Shown here piece after piece: positions 11,131 through 20,776 of a stretch of DNA of 64,000 bases; the first letter of the stretch is position 1; each line of letters starts with the position of its first letter. The DNA lies in contig WHVD01000082.1 in assembly GCA_015178975.1 (NCBI GenBank), forward strand, positions 248,001 to 312,000. The letters are read 5' to 3'. The translations under genes and the position numbers were made by a program. The notes beneath the pieces are model-generated. The model saw only the letters and a program-made list of their open reading frames with translations, had not been told where the DNA came from and ran no database searches. This DNA comes from Hysterangium stoloniferum. Taxonomy: Eukaryota > Basidiomycota > Agaricomycetes > Hysterangiales > Hysterangiaceae.

Positions 11131-11604
11131 TGTGAAGAGTGGTGGAAGTTCTGACCGTTCTATATACAAAGAAATGAGTAGAAGAGGAGGATATTGACCT
11201 ATTCGGTGCAATATAAGAGAAAGTGAGAGAAAGAGCACAAGATGACGAAGGAGTCAACGAGTACAATGGTTCGAGTGGAGGCCTCGACTATTACAGTTCG
11301 AGGCCAGAAGTATTCAGTAGTTCAGATAATGCTACCTATGTGGTAGCTGACACGTTACCCTGATCACCGCTCGTAGTAGACCTAGTTTGTGTCTTACGAG
11401 TGGTGGTTCTTGGGTTAAAGTGTGTCTGAGTTCCAATTGGTGCTGAGTGCACCCACAAGTATACACAATGCTTCGAACTAATGAAATATGTGATATTCAA
11501 AGAATATGAAAGATAGTAAAATATGAATAGAATATGTAAAATATAAATGAAATAAAAGGAGTGTTTTACCACAATGAAACTGTGGTAAAAGCATACTCCT
11601 CACA
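11131..11604 (-). repeat. 5' LTR of the gag-only element
   Basis: This is the right LTR and the presumed promoter LTR in minus orientation. It is followed in that direction by one G and then TGGTGATCCGGGCCGG, a PBS-like sequence with the TGG expected to pair with a tRNA CCA end. The target duplication CTCTC follows at 11605-11609. Confidence 0.88.
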
Positions 11605-11815
11605 CTCTCAATTCCTGTAGCACCACCCGTGTCGCAATGACTGTCAGTGCGTCAGTGTCCAGGCAACCCAGATCATGAGTTAAGTTGTGGGCAGCTGCTT
11701 TGTGCTGCTGGATGTCATATTCCATGGCAACCTCCCAGCTGTGTGACTTCGTAATGGTGGTCACGATGGAATGATGTGCCATGAGTGCCTCAGCCCTAGT
11801 GTCACCACTATATGT
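11605..11815 (-). pseudogene. Gag upstream part of Ngaro-like element
   Basis: The frame includes AEALMAHHSIVTTITKSHSW and ATRVVLQELR and ends at the LTR at 11604. After removing the nested element and one TSD copy, the next codon continues without a stop at 5332 into the zinc knuckle frame. That is the main evidence that this block belongs to the Ngaro-like element and not to the gypsy integrase to its right. The junction with the gypsy fragment is only approximate (11810-11830). Confidence 0.6.
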
Positions 11816-11819
11816 CTGT

Positions 11820-12639
11820 CATCCTGTCGCTCATTTGTGAACACCCGTATGTATTGCTCTAGTTCCATGTTGAGACGTTCTGTCTGTCCATCTGTCTGAG
11901 GATGATAGGCAGTAGAGGAGGCTATCTTGATGCCAAGCAAGCGGTAGAGTTCCTTGGTGAATTCCACCACAAACTGTGAGCCCTGGTCAGAAACCACCTT
12001 CATTGGCAAACCATGTAATTTCCAGACATGCTGTAGGAAAAGACATGCTGCACCTGCTGCTGACAATGTGGTCATGGTAGGGATGAAGTGTGCCCGTTTC
12101 GAGAGTGAGTCAACCACATTCATAATTGCATCAAAACTATGGGCCTCTGGCAGTTCCGTAATGAAGTCCACATTGATTACTTCCCAGCATTGACTGGGGA
12201 TTGGCAATGGATGCAGCTGACCCATAGGTTTATGCCGGATGGTCTTGGTCTGCAAGCACACATCACAAGTCTTGGCATAGAGTCCTACATGTCTGGACAT
12301 TTGGGGCCACCAGTAATTCCTGGAAATGAGTTCTAAAGTCTTCCACCTGCCTGGGTGGCCTGTTACCTTGGTATCGTGATGTTGGGCCATAATGCGGCGG
12401 CAGAGATCCAAGTGGTCTGGAACATATACCTTACCACAAAACAGGAGTAGGCCCTCTGATTCTGACCACTCTGAGGACTGTATAGACCTGCTTCTAGTCT
12501 TGCACATCGCTTGAATGGCATTCGCCACTGCATCTTCTGGGGTTGACTCCTTCAAGCCTTTCCGGACATCCTTCAGGATGTCCCATTCTTCACCATAAAC
12601 CTCCACCCCTTCTAATGCTCGAATAACAAACAATTCTGG
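11820..12639 (-). pseudogene. Gypsy integrase, C-terminally truncated
   Basis: The HHCC zinc finger is visible (MAQHHDTKVTGHPGRWKTLE, then CDVCLQTK). The catalytic core shows Asp in VINVDFITELP, Asp in KVVSDQGSQF, and Glu in TDGQTERLNMELEQYIRVF. The frame becomes unrelated after FTNERQDD near 11825, where it meets the Ngaro gag remnant. It was part of one polyprotein with the RT/RNase H, separated only by the TGA at 12640-12642. Confidence 0.88.
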
Positions 12640-13868
12640 TCAGAGGAGTACCCTATCCTTGTTGTCTTCTGCACCAGAACCATGGTCAGCACGTTTGGAT
12701 AGAGCATCTGATTTTCCCATAGAGGCTCCCGGACGATGATGCATCTCAAAGTCAAACCGTGCCAAATAAAGTGACCATCTGGCTTGCCTCCGGTTCAACT
12801 TCTTGGATGTGTGAAAGTATTCCAGGTTCTTATGGTCTGTCCAGATCTCGAACTTATGCTCAGCACCTTCTACAAAGTGATGCCACTCTTCCAGTGCCCA
12901 GATGATAGCCAGCATCTCCTTATCATGAATGTCATCATTGTGTTCCACCTCATTGAGGCTTTTGGAGTAGAATGCAATGGGATGCCACTTGCCATCCTCC
13001 TGTGACTGCTGAGACAGTACTGCCCCCATGGCAAAGTCTGAACTGTCAGCCTCAATATGGTATGGAAGGTCATCTTTTGCAAAGGCAAGAACTGGTGCTG
13101 AAGTCACCAGATGCTTGAGAGTGTGGAAGGCACTCACTTCCTCTTTGTCCCACTTCCATGGCTGATCCTTTTTGGTGAGATTAAACAAGGGATGCGCATG
13201 GTGGGAGAAGTCCTTGATGAAGTGTCGGTAGAAGTTGGCAATCCCTAGGAAGGATTGTACTTCCTTATGGCTACCTGGGGTTGGCCATTCTGCTACACCA
13301 GTCACTTTGATCGGATCCATCTCCATCTGACCCTCTGAAATAATGAGTCCCAAATACTCAATCTTGGTCTTCTCAAATTCACACTTCTCTGGCCTGAGAT
13401 AGAGTTTATGCTGGCGTAGCCATTGCATGACTAGATGTGACACACGGTAGTGCTCTTGCAGTGTTTTGGTGAATATCAAAATGTCATCCAGATAAATGAC
13501 CACTACACCCTCCATGATGAGGTCATGGAAAATGTCATTCATCATTGTCTGGAAGGTGGAGGGGCTATTGGTGAGTCCAAAAAACATAACAAGGGGTTCA
13601 AACAATCCCCGGTTGGTGCGAAAGGCTGCTTTCCATTCATCCCCTTTCTTTATCCTTACATTGTTATAGCCCCATCGTACATCTAATTTGGTGAAATAGT
13701 GAGCTCCACATAGCTGATTGATAAGGTCAGAGATCAAAGGAAGAGGGTATCAGTTTTTGATAGTGACAGCATTGAGAACACGATAGTCCTGTACTAAATG
13801 AAGGGACCCATCCTTTTTCTTAATAAAGAAAACTGGGGAAGCCATGGGTGACTTTGAGGGTCGGATAC
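12640..13868 (-). pseudogene. Gypsy reverse transcriptase and RNase H
   Basis: Starting at 13868 the frame reads [20 protein letters not shown] and [13 protein letters not shown]. An in-frame TGA follows at 13750-13752, where the family has Arg. It continues with FTKLDVRWGYNNVRIKKGDE, MFFGLTNSPSTFQ and the active site VIYLDDILIF. RNase H follows with EADSSDFAMGAVLSQ, NDIHDKEMLAIIWALEEW and WTDHKNLEYF. It ends at a second TGA (12640-12642), again at an expected Arg, after which the integrase continues in the same frame. Apart from these two stops the frame is intact for about 400 residues. Confidence 0.88.
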
Positions 13869-14423
13869 TGTTACGACCCGTTCACGGATGTTTCAATATC
13901 CGACTTCCGATCTCCCACTTTGACCTCCGACTACGGAACATCATAGTTACCGTATCATCCGCGTTCTTCGTTTGTTCCGCATTTGGTAATTTGTCCGTTG
14001 ACAAGTATTCACTCGTTTGTTGTTGTATTCCCGTCTCGGAATATTGTCTTCCTAATATGTCTTATTGTATTTCCGTTTTAAGAATACTTCCGTTTCCGTC
14101 TTATTATGGTCTCAGTTTGTAGTACAATAACGAGTAGACTTATATTAGTTTCCGCGAATTTGTACTTTACTTTAGATCTGATATCGACTTAGTTTCTTAT
14201 TCCTCCTCCCGTCTTTCTGTACGCTCGATATTCGGAACTCTTCGGAACTCTGAATATCCATATCTTCCGTCGTTAGTTCACTTCCGAAATTAAGGACATT
14301 GAGCGTTTGCGTAGAGGCGCAGCACATAAGCTGAAGCCGACGTCCTGACCCTATCCACGAGTTTCCGACTTCCCGGTGACTTCCCGATAGTTCCAGAATA
14401 AGTTCCCGACATGGCACTTAACA
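13869..14423 (+). repeat. 5' LTR of chromovirus A
   Basis: 555 bp, TGTTACGACC to ACTTAACA. The predicted transcript start is AGATCTGATAT at 14174-14184, inferred because those 11 nt pair exactly with the PBS at 14426-14436. The U5 part contains the box shared with families B and F (AGCACATAAGCTGAAGCC, about 14320-14337). Confidence 0.9.
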
Positions 14424-14425
14424 GT

Positions 14426-14436
14426 ATATCAGATCT
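14426..14436 (+). promoter_or_regulatory. Primer binding site for self-priming (chromovirus A)
   Basis: ATATCAGATCT lies two bases after the LTR. It is the exact reverse complement of AGATCTGATAT at 14174-14184 inside the LTR, and the match stops on both sides. No TGG-starting tRNA-type PBS is present. Tf1/sushi-type elements prime with the first 11 nt of their own mRNA pairing to an 11-nt PBS, which is the arrangement seen here. The second family (B) shows the same arrangement with a different sequence. Confidence 0.75.
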
Positions 14437-14457
14437 CAACTCTGCGACTCGCTCATC

Positions 14458-15684
14458 ATGGGTCCCAAACGCAAAGCTGCCGAAGGACCATCCCAACTTC
14501 AATCCCCGTTGCAACTTTACACCACCCAACCCGAAACCCCAATTCAGCCGACAACATCAGCTTCAATCGAAGAAGTTACCGAGGAGGTTACCGAGGTAAC
14601 GAAGGATCCCAATGATCCCCATACTTCCGACAACGAAGCAGAAGATCAGCCAGAGACATCGAAAAAGAAATCTCCCGACGAACCGACTGAAATGTTGTTT
14701 ATCAACTCCATTGTGAAATTCGCTGACTATTTGAAATCCGCTGAGGATAGCAAAGAATCATCCCACACCGGAGTCAAAGAACCCGAACCATTTACCGGCA
14801 AGGATCCGAAAAAATTGAAGAATTTCCTTCTTCAATGCCGTTTCAGTTTCCGTGATCGACCCAATGCTTTTAAATCCGACAGTCGAAAAGTCAATTTTGC
14901 GCTATCATATCTCAAGGATACCGCTCAGGATTGGTTCGAACCCGGACTATCCGGAATATCCAACGAGACACCCGTATGGCTCGACGACTGGGATGCTTTC
15001 ATGGAAGAACTGGAAACTAATTTCGGACCTTACGATCAATCCGGCAAAGCAGAAAACGAACTAATGACGCTCAAGATGAAGGACAATCAACGAGTTTCCG
15101 ATTATCTCGTCAAGTTCAATACCCTCGCCACACGATGTGGATGGGACGATTCCGCCCTCAGGCACCATTTCTATATGGGACTTCCGTCACGCCTTAAAGA
15201 CGAAATCTGCAAAGATGGAAAGCCAAAAACTCTCCAACTCATGCGGATGAAAGCTCAAACATCCGATGCCCGTTATTGGGAACGAAAAGCCGAGGTCTCT
15301 CGAGAGAACCCGACGGAACGTTCTCAGAACAACAAGGCATCGACTAGCAAGTCTTCCGGCAACAACTCAGGCAATAATACCGGCTCTGGCACTAATACTG
15401 GCAAATCAAATTCCGACCGGAAGAAAGACAAGAAATCCAACAAGGAAAAACAGTCAACTTCCGACAAACCCGACATTTCCCATTTGTTGGGTACCGACGG
15501 TAAACTCACCCTGAAGGAGAAACAACGACGTATGGACAACGACCTCTGCCTTTTCTGCGGGAAAGGCGGACACAAGGTTTCCGACTGTACCGTTAAATCC
15601 AGCTCTTCCAAGGCTCGCACGGCAACTTCCACTACGACTACGACGTCTAAGGAAAACCCCGCCACGGAGTCAAAAAAAGAGTAA
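14458..15684 (+). CDS. gag: Gag of chromovirus A
   Basis: 408 residues from the first ATG after the PBS, intact. The N-terminal 95 residues are acidic and disordered. The Retrotrans_gag-type capsid region is at about residues 100-285 (EPFTGKDPKKLKNFLLQCRF, LKDTAQDWFEPGL, LMTLKMKDNQRVSDYLVKFN). A basic Ser/Asn-rich linker leads to one CCHC knuckle at about residues 365-378 (CLFCGKGGHKVSDC). Gag forms the virus-like particle and binds RNA. The stop TAA (15682-15684) lies inside the frameshift signal leading to pol. Confidence 0.93.
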   Translation: MGPKRKAAEGPSQLQSPLQLYTTQPETPIQPTTSASIEEVTEEVTEVTKDPNDPHTSDNEAEDQPETSKKKSPDEPTEMLFINSIVKFADYLKSAEDSKESSHTGVKEPEPFTGKDPKKLKNFLLQCRFSFRDRPNAFKSDSRKVNFALSYLKDTAQDWFEPGLSGISNETPVWLDDWDAFMEELETNFGPYDQSGKAENELMTLKMKDNQRVSDYLVKFNTLATRCGWDDSALRHHFYMGLPSRLKDEICKDGKPKTLQLMRMKAQTSDARYWERKAEVSRENPTERSQNNKASTSKSSGNNSGNNTGSGTNTGKSNSDRKKDKKSNKEKQSTSDKPDISHLLGTDGKLTLKEKQRRMDNDLCLFCGKGGHKVSDCTVKSSSSKARTATSTTTTTSKENPATESKKE

Positions 15685-15719
15685 GCAACCCTCCGGAATC
15701 TGCACGGACAGAGGGTTGC
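15672..15719 (+). promoter_or_regulatory. -1 programmed ribosomal frameshift signal, gag to pol
   Basis: The slippery heptamer A AAA AAA (15672-15678) is in the correct phase relative to gag. It is followed by a 6-nt spacer holding the gag stop, then a perfect 9-bp stem: GCAACCCTC at 15685-15693 with GAGGGTTGC at 15711-15719, loop 17 nt. A -1 slip gives a frame open from 15663 through the protease and into RT without a stop. Heptamer, spacer length and stem all fit the classical design. Function is inferred, not tested. Confidence 0.82.
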
Positions 15720-18700
15720 GTTGACTCTCTCCGTGTTTCCGAGGTTGTCCGTCTCAACGCGTCCGCTCTCTCTAATCCCAATTCATTATTTGTAAAACTC
15801 GTCTCTGACTTTCTTGGAAATTTAGTGTTCCGAGCTCTAATAGATTCCGGCTCCACACACTGTTTTGTAGATACCACCTTTGCCACGAAACATAATCTGA
15901 AACTCCATTCTGTTCCCGCAATTTCCTTGCGTTTGTTTGACGGCACTAGCAATACGGCAATTACTCAAGCCTGCGACATGTCTATCCGGTTCCCTTGTGG
16001 AACATCCCAGATGGTTACATTTTTCGTAACACAGTTGGACTCTAGCTGTTCGGCAGTTCTTGGATACAACTGGCTCACCCGATATAATCTGTTGATTGAC
16101 TGGGTATTGGGCAGTATTACTTTCCGGACTCCCGACACTTCCGTTCCTCCTGCAGCGTCTTTTCCGGCCAACGCCTTTTCGGCATCAACGGCATCTCCGG
16201 CTTCTATCGAAACTTCCGAGCCCCCAAAAATCTCTCTCATCAATGCTTCGGCATTTGTTAGGGTGAGTAAACTGGATGGCTCACAATGTTTTTCGATCAG
16301 CTTAAAAGTTGATGAAGCATCTGGACGTTTTGCAACTCCAGAATTATCCGAGCTAAAAGCCGATCTGGAAGGAGTTCCCGAAAAATACCATGATTTCGCG
16401 GACATTTTCAGTAAGCAAAAAGCTGACAGGCTTGCACCACATAGGCCCTACGACTTAAAAATCGATATTGAGCCCGGTTCAAACCCTCCATTAGGACCTA
16501 TTTACCCATTATCCCAATCGGAACTTTCGTCTATTCGGGAGTTCCTGGATGAACATCTGTCGATAGGTTTTATCCATCCCTCAAAGTCTCCGTATGGAGC
16601 ACCCGTCCTTTTTGTCCGAAAGAAGGACGGCTCTCTTCGACTCTGTGTTGATTTCAGAGGGTTAAATTCCATCACACGGAAAGATAAGTATCCACTCCCA
16701 CTCGTTACCGACTTACTCGACGCCCCACGGAAAGCTCGAATTTACACCAAAATAGATCTCAAACATGCCTATCATTTGGTCCAAATTGCCGAGGGCGACG
16801 AATGGAAAACTGCTTTTCGGACTCGCTATGGATCCTTTGAATGGTTGGTTATGCCGTTCGGCCTTACCAACGCCCCTTCCGCTTTTCAACGTTTTGTTAA
16901 TGATATATTTTCCGACATGCTTGACGTATGTGTTATAGTCTATTTGGACGACATTTTGGTATTTTCCGAGGACCCCGCTCTTCACGATGAACAGGTCCGT
17001 GAAGTCTTCCGAAGACTCCGTAAAAACGGTCTTTTCGCCAACGGTAAAAAATGTTATTTCAACATGGATTCTATTGAATACTTAGGTTTCATCATCGGCC
17101 CTGATGGTCTCCGTATGGATGAAACCAAGGTTCAATTGTCCGTGACTGGCCCGAACCACGGAAGGTCAAGGACATTCAATCATTTTTAGGTTTTGCCAAC
17201 TTTTACCGTCGTTTTATTCGGAACTACTCGGATATTACAGTACCGCTCACTTGTCTTACCCGTAAAACTCAACCATGGGTTTTTGACGACAAATGCCGCT
17301 CCGCCTTCCAGACTTTAAAAAATGCTTTCACTTCTGCCCCGATTCTTTCCCATTGGAAACCTGATTTTCCGATTATTGTGGAAACCGATGCTTCCGATTA
17401 TGCAATTGCCGCGATTCTTTCCATTCAAGAGTCTGACGGTGAAATTCATCCGGTCGCATTTCTTTCTCGGACACTTTCAGTATCCGAACTCAATTACGAC
17501 GTCCATGATAAGGAACGTTTGGCAATTTCTGAGGCTTTCAAACATTGGCGCCATTATCTTGAAGGTTCCGCAACTCCCGTTGACGTCATTACCGATCACA
17601 AAAATCTCGAATATTTTTCTACCACTAAACTTTTAACCCGCCGGCAGGCCCGTTGGTCTGAATTTCTTTCTGCTTTCAACATGATTATCCGTTTCCGACC
17701 CGGACGTCTTGGTGGAAAACCAGATGCCATGACTCGACGATGGGACGTCTATCCTAAAGAGGGGGAAAGTAACTACGCTGTTGTTAATCCACATAACCTG
17801 AAACCGGTTTTTACAATGCAACAACTTTCCGCATCTATCCGAGCAACTTCCCTTTACTATCCAATTATGCGTAGCGTCATGATTATGGACACTGAGCAAT
17901 TACATCAAGATATCCTTTCCGCACTCACTTCCGACCCGGCCCTCAAGCCACATTTAGAAGTTCCCGACAATCCCGACCAACCCCGATGGTCACAAGACTC
18001 TCAAGGTTTTATCCGTCTCGATGGACGTATCTACGTTCCAGATTCCAACAATCTCCGACTCCGCGTACTTCAGTATAAACACGATCATCCAATCTCCGGA
18101 CATTATGGCATCAACAATACTCTTGGTTTAATCCGTAGAGAATATACTTGGCCCAACCTCCGAGATTTCGTAACTCAGTTCTGTAAGTCATGCACCACCT
18201 GCTTACACTCCAAAACCCAGAGGCATAAGCTGTACGGCCTTCTCAAAGCAACTCCCGATACCAGAAAAACCTTGGAATTCAATTTCCATGGATTTTATCG
18301 AACAACTCCCAACTTCCGAAGGCTTTACATCCATTCTAGTTGTTGTGGACCGATTCTCGAAACAAGGCATTTTCATACCCACTCATGATACAATCACGTC
18401 CTTACAATTAGCGGAACTTTTCATTATTCACGTATTTTCCAAACACGGAGTTCCATCTCACGTAACTTCCGATCGAGGCTCCAAGTTCGTCTCCTCATTT
18501 CTTCCAGGCCCTCGGAAAAGCCCTCGACATGAAACTACACTTCACCTTCGGGATATCACCCGGAAGGTGATGGACAAACGGAACGTGTTAATCAAACATT
18601 GGAACAATATCTCCGCATCTATTGTAATTATCAACAGGACAACTGGAAATCCCTTCTTCCGATCGCGGAATTCACCTACAATAACTCTCCGAATGCAACC

Positions 18701-19373
18701 ACCGGCATATCTCCCTTTCTTCGCCAATAAAGGCTATAATCCGAATCTCACAGTACATTCCGAACGAGATTTGGCTTCTGTCCGTGCTCAAGAATTTATT
18801 ACTGACCTCGACGAATTACATCAAGAACTTCGGAAAGCTATTTCTTCCGCACAGGAACATTATCAACGTTCCGCGGACAAAAACAGGATCCCGCCTCCTA
18901 ATTTTAAAGTTGGTGATCAGGTTTTTGTAAAAGCTCAATTCTTCCATACTACCCGACCTTCTAAAAAACTCGCTGAGAAATTCTTAGGACCTTTCGAAAT
19001 TATAGCACAAGCTGGTTCACTTTCATGGACTCTCCGTCTTCCCGACAGTATGTGAGCAGTCCACCCCGTTTTCCACGTTTCCATGTTAGAACCTTGTGTT
19101 CCTAACTCATTCCCGGAACGTATTCAACCTCCGTCCCCTCCGGTCATCATTGATGGAGAACCCGAATTCGAAGTTTCCGAAATATTGGATTCTAAAATCG
19201 ACAATCGCCGACGTACTTGTAAATTGCTCTATTTAGTTAAATGGGCAGGTTATGAAGGTACCGACGAGGAAACTTCATGGATATTGGCCACGGAACTTGG
19301 ACATGCTATGGAAATTGTTACTGACTTCCACACGGCTTATCCAGGCAAACCCGGACCTTTATCATCACTCTAA
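15678..19373 (+). pseudogene. pol: Pol of chromovirus A: protease, RT, RNase H, integrase, chromodomain
   Basis: Protease: FRALIDSGSTHCFVD near 15828. RT: RKKDGSLRLCVDFRGLNSIT, AYHLVQIAEGDEWKTAF, MPFGLTNAPSAFQ and IVYLDDILVF. RNase H: VETDASDYAIAAILS, NYDVHDKERLAI and VITDHKNLEYFST. Integrase: zinc finger CKSCTTCLHSKTQ, core Asp in SISMDFIEQLP (shifted frame), Asp in VTSDRGSKFVSS, Glu after [13 protein letters not shown] (shifted frame). A chromodomain ends the protein at 19140-19360 (FEVSEILDSKI, LYLVKWAGYEGTDEETSW). Damage: one-base indels near 17136, 18265, 18510, 18560 and 18715, and a TGA at 19053-19055 at an expected Arg. The chromodomain should direct integration to marked chromatin. 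Confidence 0.9.
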
Positions 19374-19458
19374 TCTTTCTGTTCCTTTTCTGATCAACTT
19401 CCGACACTTCCGTCTTCACACTCGTTTTAGGTTTTGCAAGTCAAAATTATTATTAAAT

Positions 19459-20592
19459 CTATCTCAAAGTCTCTGACACCCCAAATCCGCCTTCCACTTC
19501 ATCTCCTGCAACCTCCGCACTTTCCACCATATCCTGTACCTCCTCATCTTCACTCTCCTCTTTTCCCGACCCCCATCTCCGCTCCACACACTCCGCCAAT
19601 GGATCGTTTGGCTGGTTTTTCGCCTTATCGGCAAATCGTTCGGATACCGCGATTACACCGATACTAACCATCATCTTCTCCAGGAAATCGTTTTGCCTCT
19701 GGAAATTCTGGACCAACGAACGGAAACCCTTCTCCTGGATCTCATTATGGCGATCCAGTGTTTCCCGCATTTTCCGCATCTCAACCCCGATGAAGACCAT
19801 TGTATCGACCAATTCCTTAAGGAGCTCAACACCCATACCATCCGTACTCGGCACCTTAGTTTCCGCAGTTTTGGTCACTCCTGAACCTTCCGCGATGGTA
19901 GGTTTTTGAGCCTTTTCGCTTTTCGGAACCCTTTTCGCAGCAAGAGTGCACGGAAGTTTGAGGACCGCGCAAGGATAACAAGTTCCACCCCATTTTACCT
20001 TCTGTTTCCAACAAGTTATATCCTGTACGGAACATCGAGCACATGGAGTGTCATGGGCAATTTCCATCCGTTCCGGAGCCTTGACCTTTTGTTTCTGTTT
20101 CGAAAGATTAGTCAATTACCGACCTTTTGTAGATGCACTTACTTTAGGACTCGAAGGCCCAGCTTCTCCCTCTACTTCCACCTCCACAGCTTTTCGCTGT
20201 ACGCAACAGTTATCGGTTGGAACCACGGAAATCTATGGAATCGGACTCACCTTTCCTTCCCTTACCTCCTTATGTTTTTCCGCCGCCTCAGCTTCTTGTT
20301 GTTTCTTCACTTCTTCTTCCTTCAACCTCCGATCCTCCATCACTTTCCGCAACCTCGCCAACTCTTTTTCTTTTTCCGCCTTCGCCCGCTCCAATTCCCG
20401 CTTTTCCGCCTCCTCCGCATCCTTCAACTCCTTCATCAACGCTCTTTCCTCCTCCTCCTGTCATCGCTTCAACTCCTCCATTTTCTGGGGTTTTTGTTGA
20501 AGTTCTGCGACCTTCGACATCTTTTGAAGTACGGATATTTCGGTATCTGAGTCTTCCAGGGTAGTGATGAATAACGGCCGACGAATCGACAT
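19459..20592 (-). CDS. Antisense spliced gene in the 3' region of chromovirus A
   Basis: It is convergent with pol, its stop 85 bp from the pol stop. Start ATG at 20592-20590. Two GT-AG introns are inferred: 20250-20197 (54 bp, GTGAGT...ACAG) and 20142-20095 (48 bp, GTAAGT...CTAAT...ACAG). Both remove in-frame stops and keep the frame. The 343-residue product has an N-terminal Lys/Glu-rich coiled coil (MKELKDAEEAEKRELERAKA and on), then a Cys-rich motif (CARCSVQDITC, CYPCAVLKLPC) with a KWGGTC core, a second helical region (ELLKELVDTMVFIGVEMRKM), and an acidic tail (GKEESEDEEVQDMVE). One TGA remains at 20463-20461 after AAG CGA, fitting CGA-to-TGA. The motif looks zinc-binding; function is unknown. 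Confidence 0.72.
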
Positions 20593-20776
20593 ACAAGTCG
20601 TGGATAAAGAAACAAAAATGTTAATTTGAATATTTGGAGGTTTTTATACTCAGAATAATAACTGAAACTCTCACCTCCATAATTGCGTAAATTTCATGAC
20701 ACATAACAGTCAGCCGTCGCTTCAAACACTCAGTACCTAATCGCCTCTATGGGATTTCGGCCTAACAGGGGGGTAC

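Larger units (their letters stand above)
5333..11604 (-). mobile_element. Non-autonomous gag-only LTR retrotransposon (TR-GAG/LARD-like)
   Basis: Two near-identical LTRs (5333-5808, 476 bp; 11131-11604, 474 bp) start TGTGAAGAGTGGTGG and end CTCCTCACA. The CTCTC duplication flanks the whole unit at 5328-5332 and 11605-11609. The orientation is minus. A TGG-starting PBS (TGGTGATCCGGGCCGG) begins one base inside the right LTR, and a run of six G in minus sense sits next to the left LTR as polypurine tract. The only substantial conserved-looking ORF is gag-like (11047-9908). The remaining 4 kb has no protease, RT or integrase but is full of GC-rich tandem repeats. Near-identical LTRs point to recent insertion; mobility would depend on a partner element. 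Confidence 0.85.
351..11820 (-). mobile_element. Ngaro/DIRS-like tyrosine-recombinase retroelement, heavily nested
   Basis: In minus-strand order the parts are a Gag with zinc knuckle (11815-11605 continuing at 5332-4793), reverse transcriptase (4792-3861), RNase H (3217-2695), tyrosine recombinase (2690-1505), then direct repeats. There is no DDE integrase and no LTR. This order and the split direct repeats match Ngaro/DIRS elements. The gag frame reads straight across the 5333-11604 insertion once the insertion and one CTCTC copy are removed. The element is dead: it has in-frame stops and frameshifts, and its upstream end is missing, abutting a gypsy integrase near 11820. Confidence 0.75.
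11820..13868 (-). mobile_element. Ty3/gypsy element fragment (RT, RNase H, integrase)
   Basis: This is a pol remnant on the minus strand, cut upstream at 13868 by chromovirus A and downstream near 11820 by the Ngaro gag remnant. No LTR, gag or protease remains. The matching upstream half is not found on the other side of element A, so the junction at 13868 is not a simple clean insertion. Confidence 0.8.

Noticed and set aside
5333..11604. Two independent solo LTRs instead of one element
   Set aside because: Neither LTR has its own target duplication, but the outer flanks share CTCTC, and PBS and polypurine tract lie at the inner edges.
11605..11815. C-terminal part of the gypsy integrase
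   Set aside because: Frame and text do not fit an integrase after FTNERQDD, whereas the frame continues into the Ngaro zinc knuckle across the nested element.
20288..20596. Gly/Glu-rich minus-strand frame overlapping the antisense gene
   Set aside because: It is the shifted shadow of the coiled-coil frame. The coiled-coil frame joins by introns to the Cys-rich exon, and this one does not.
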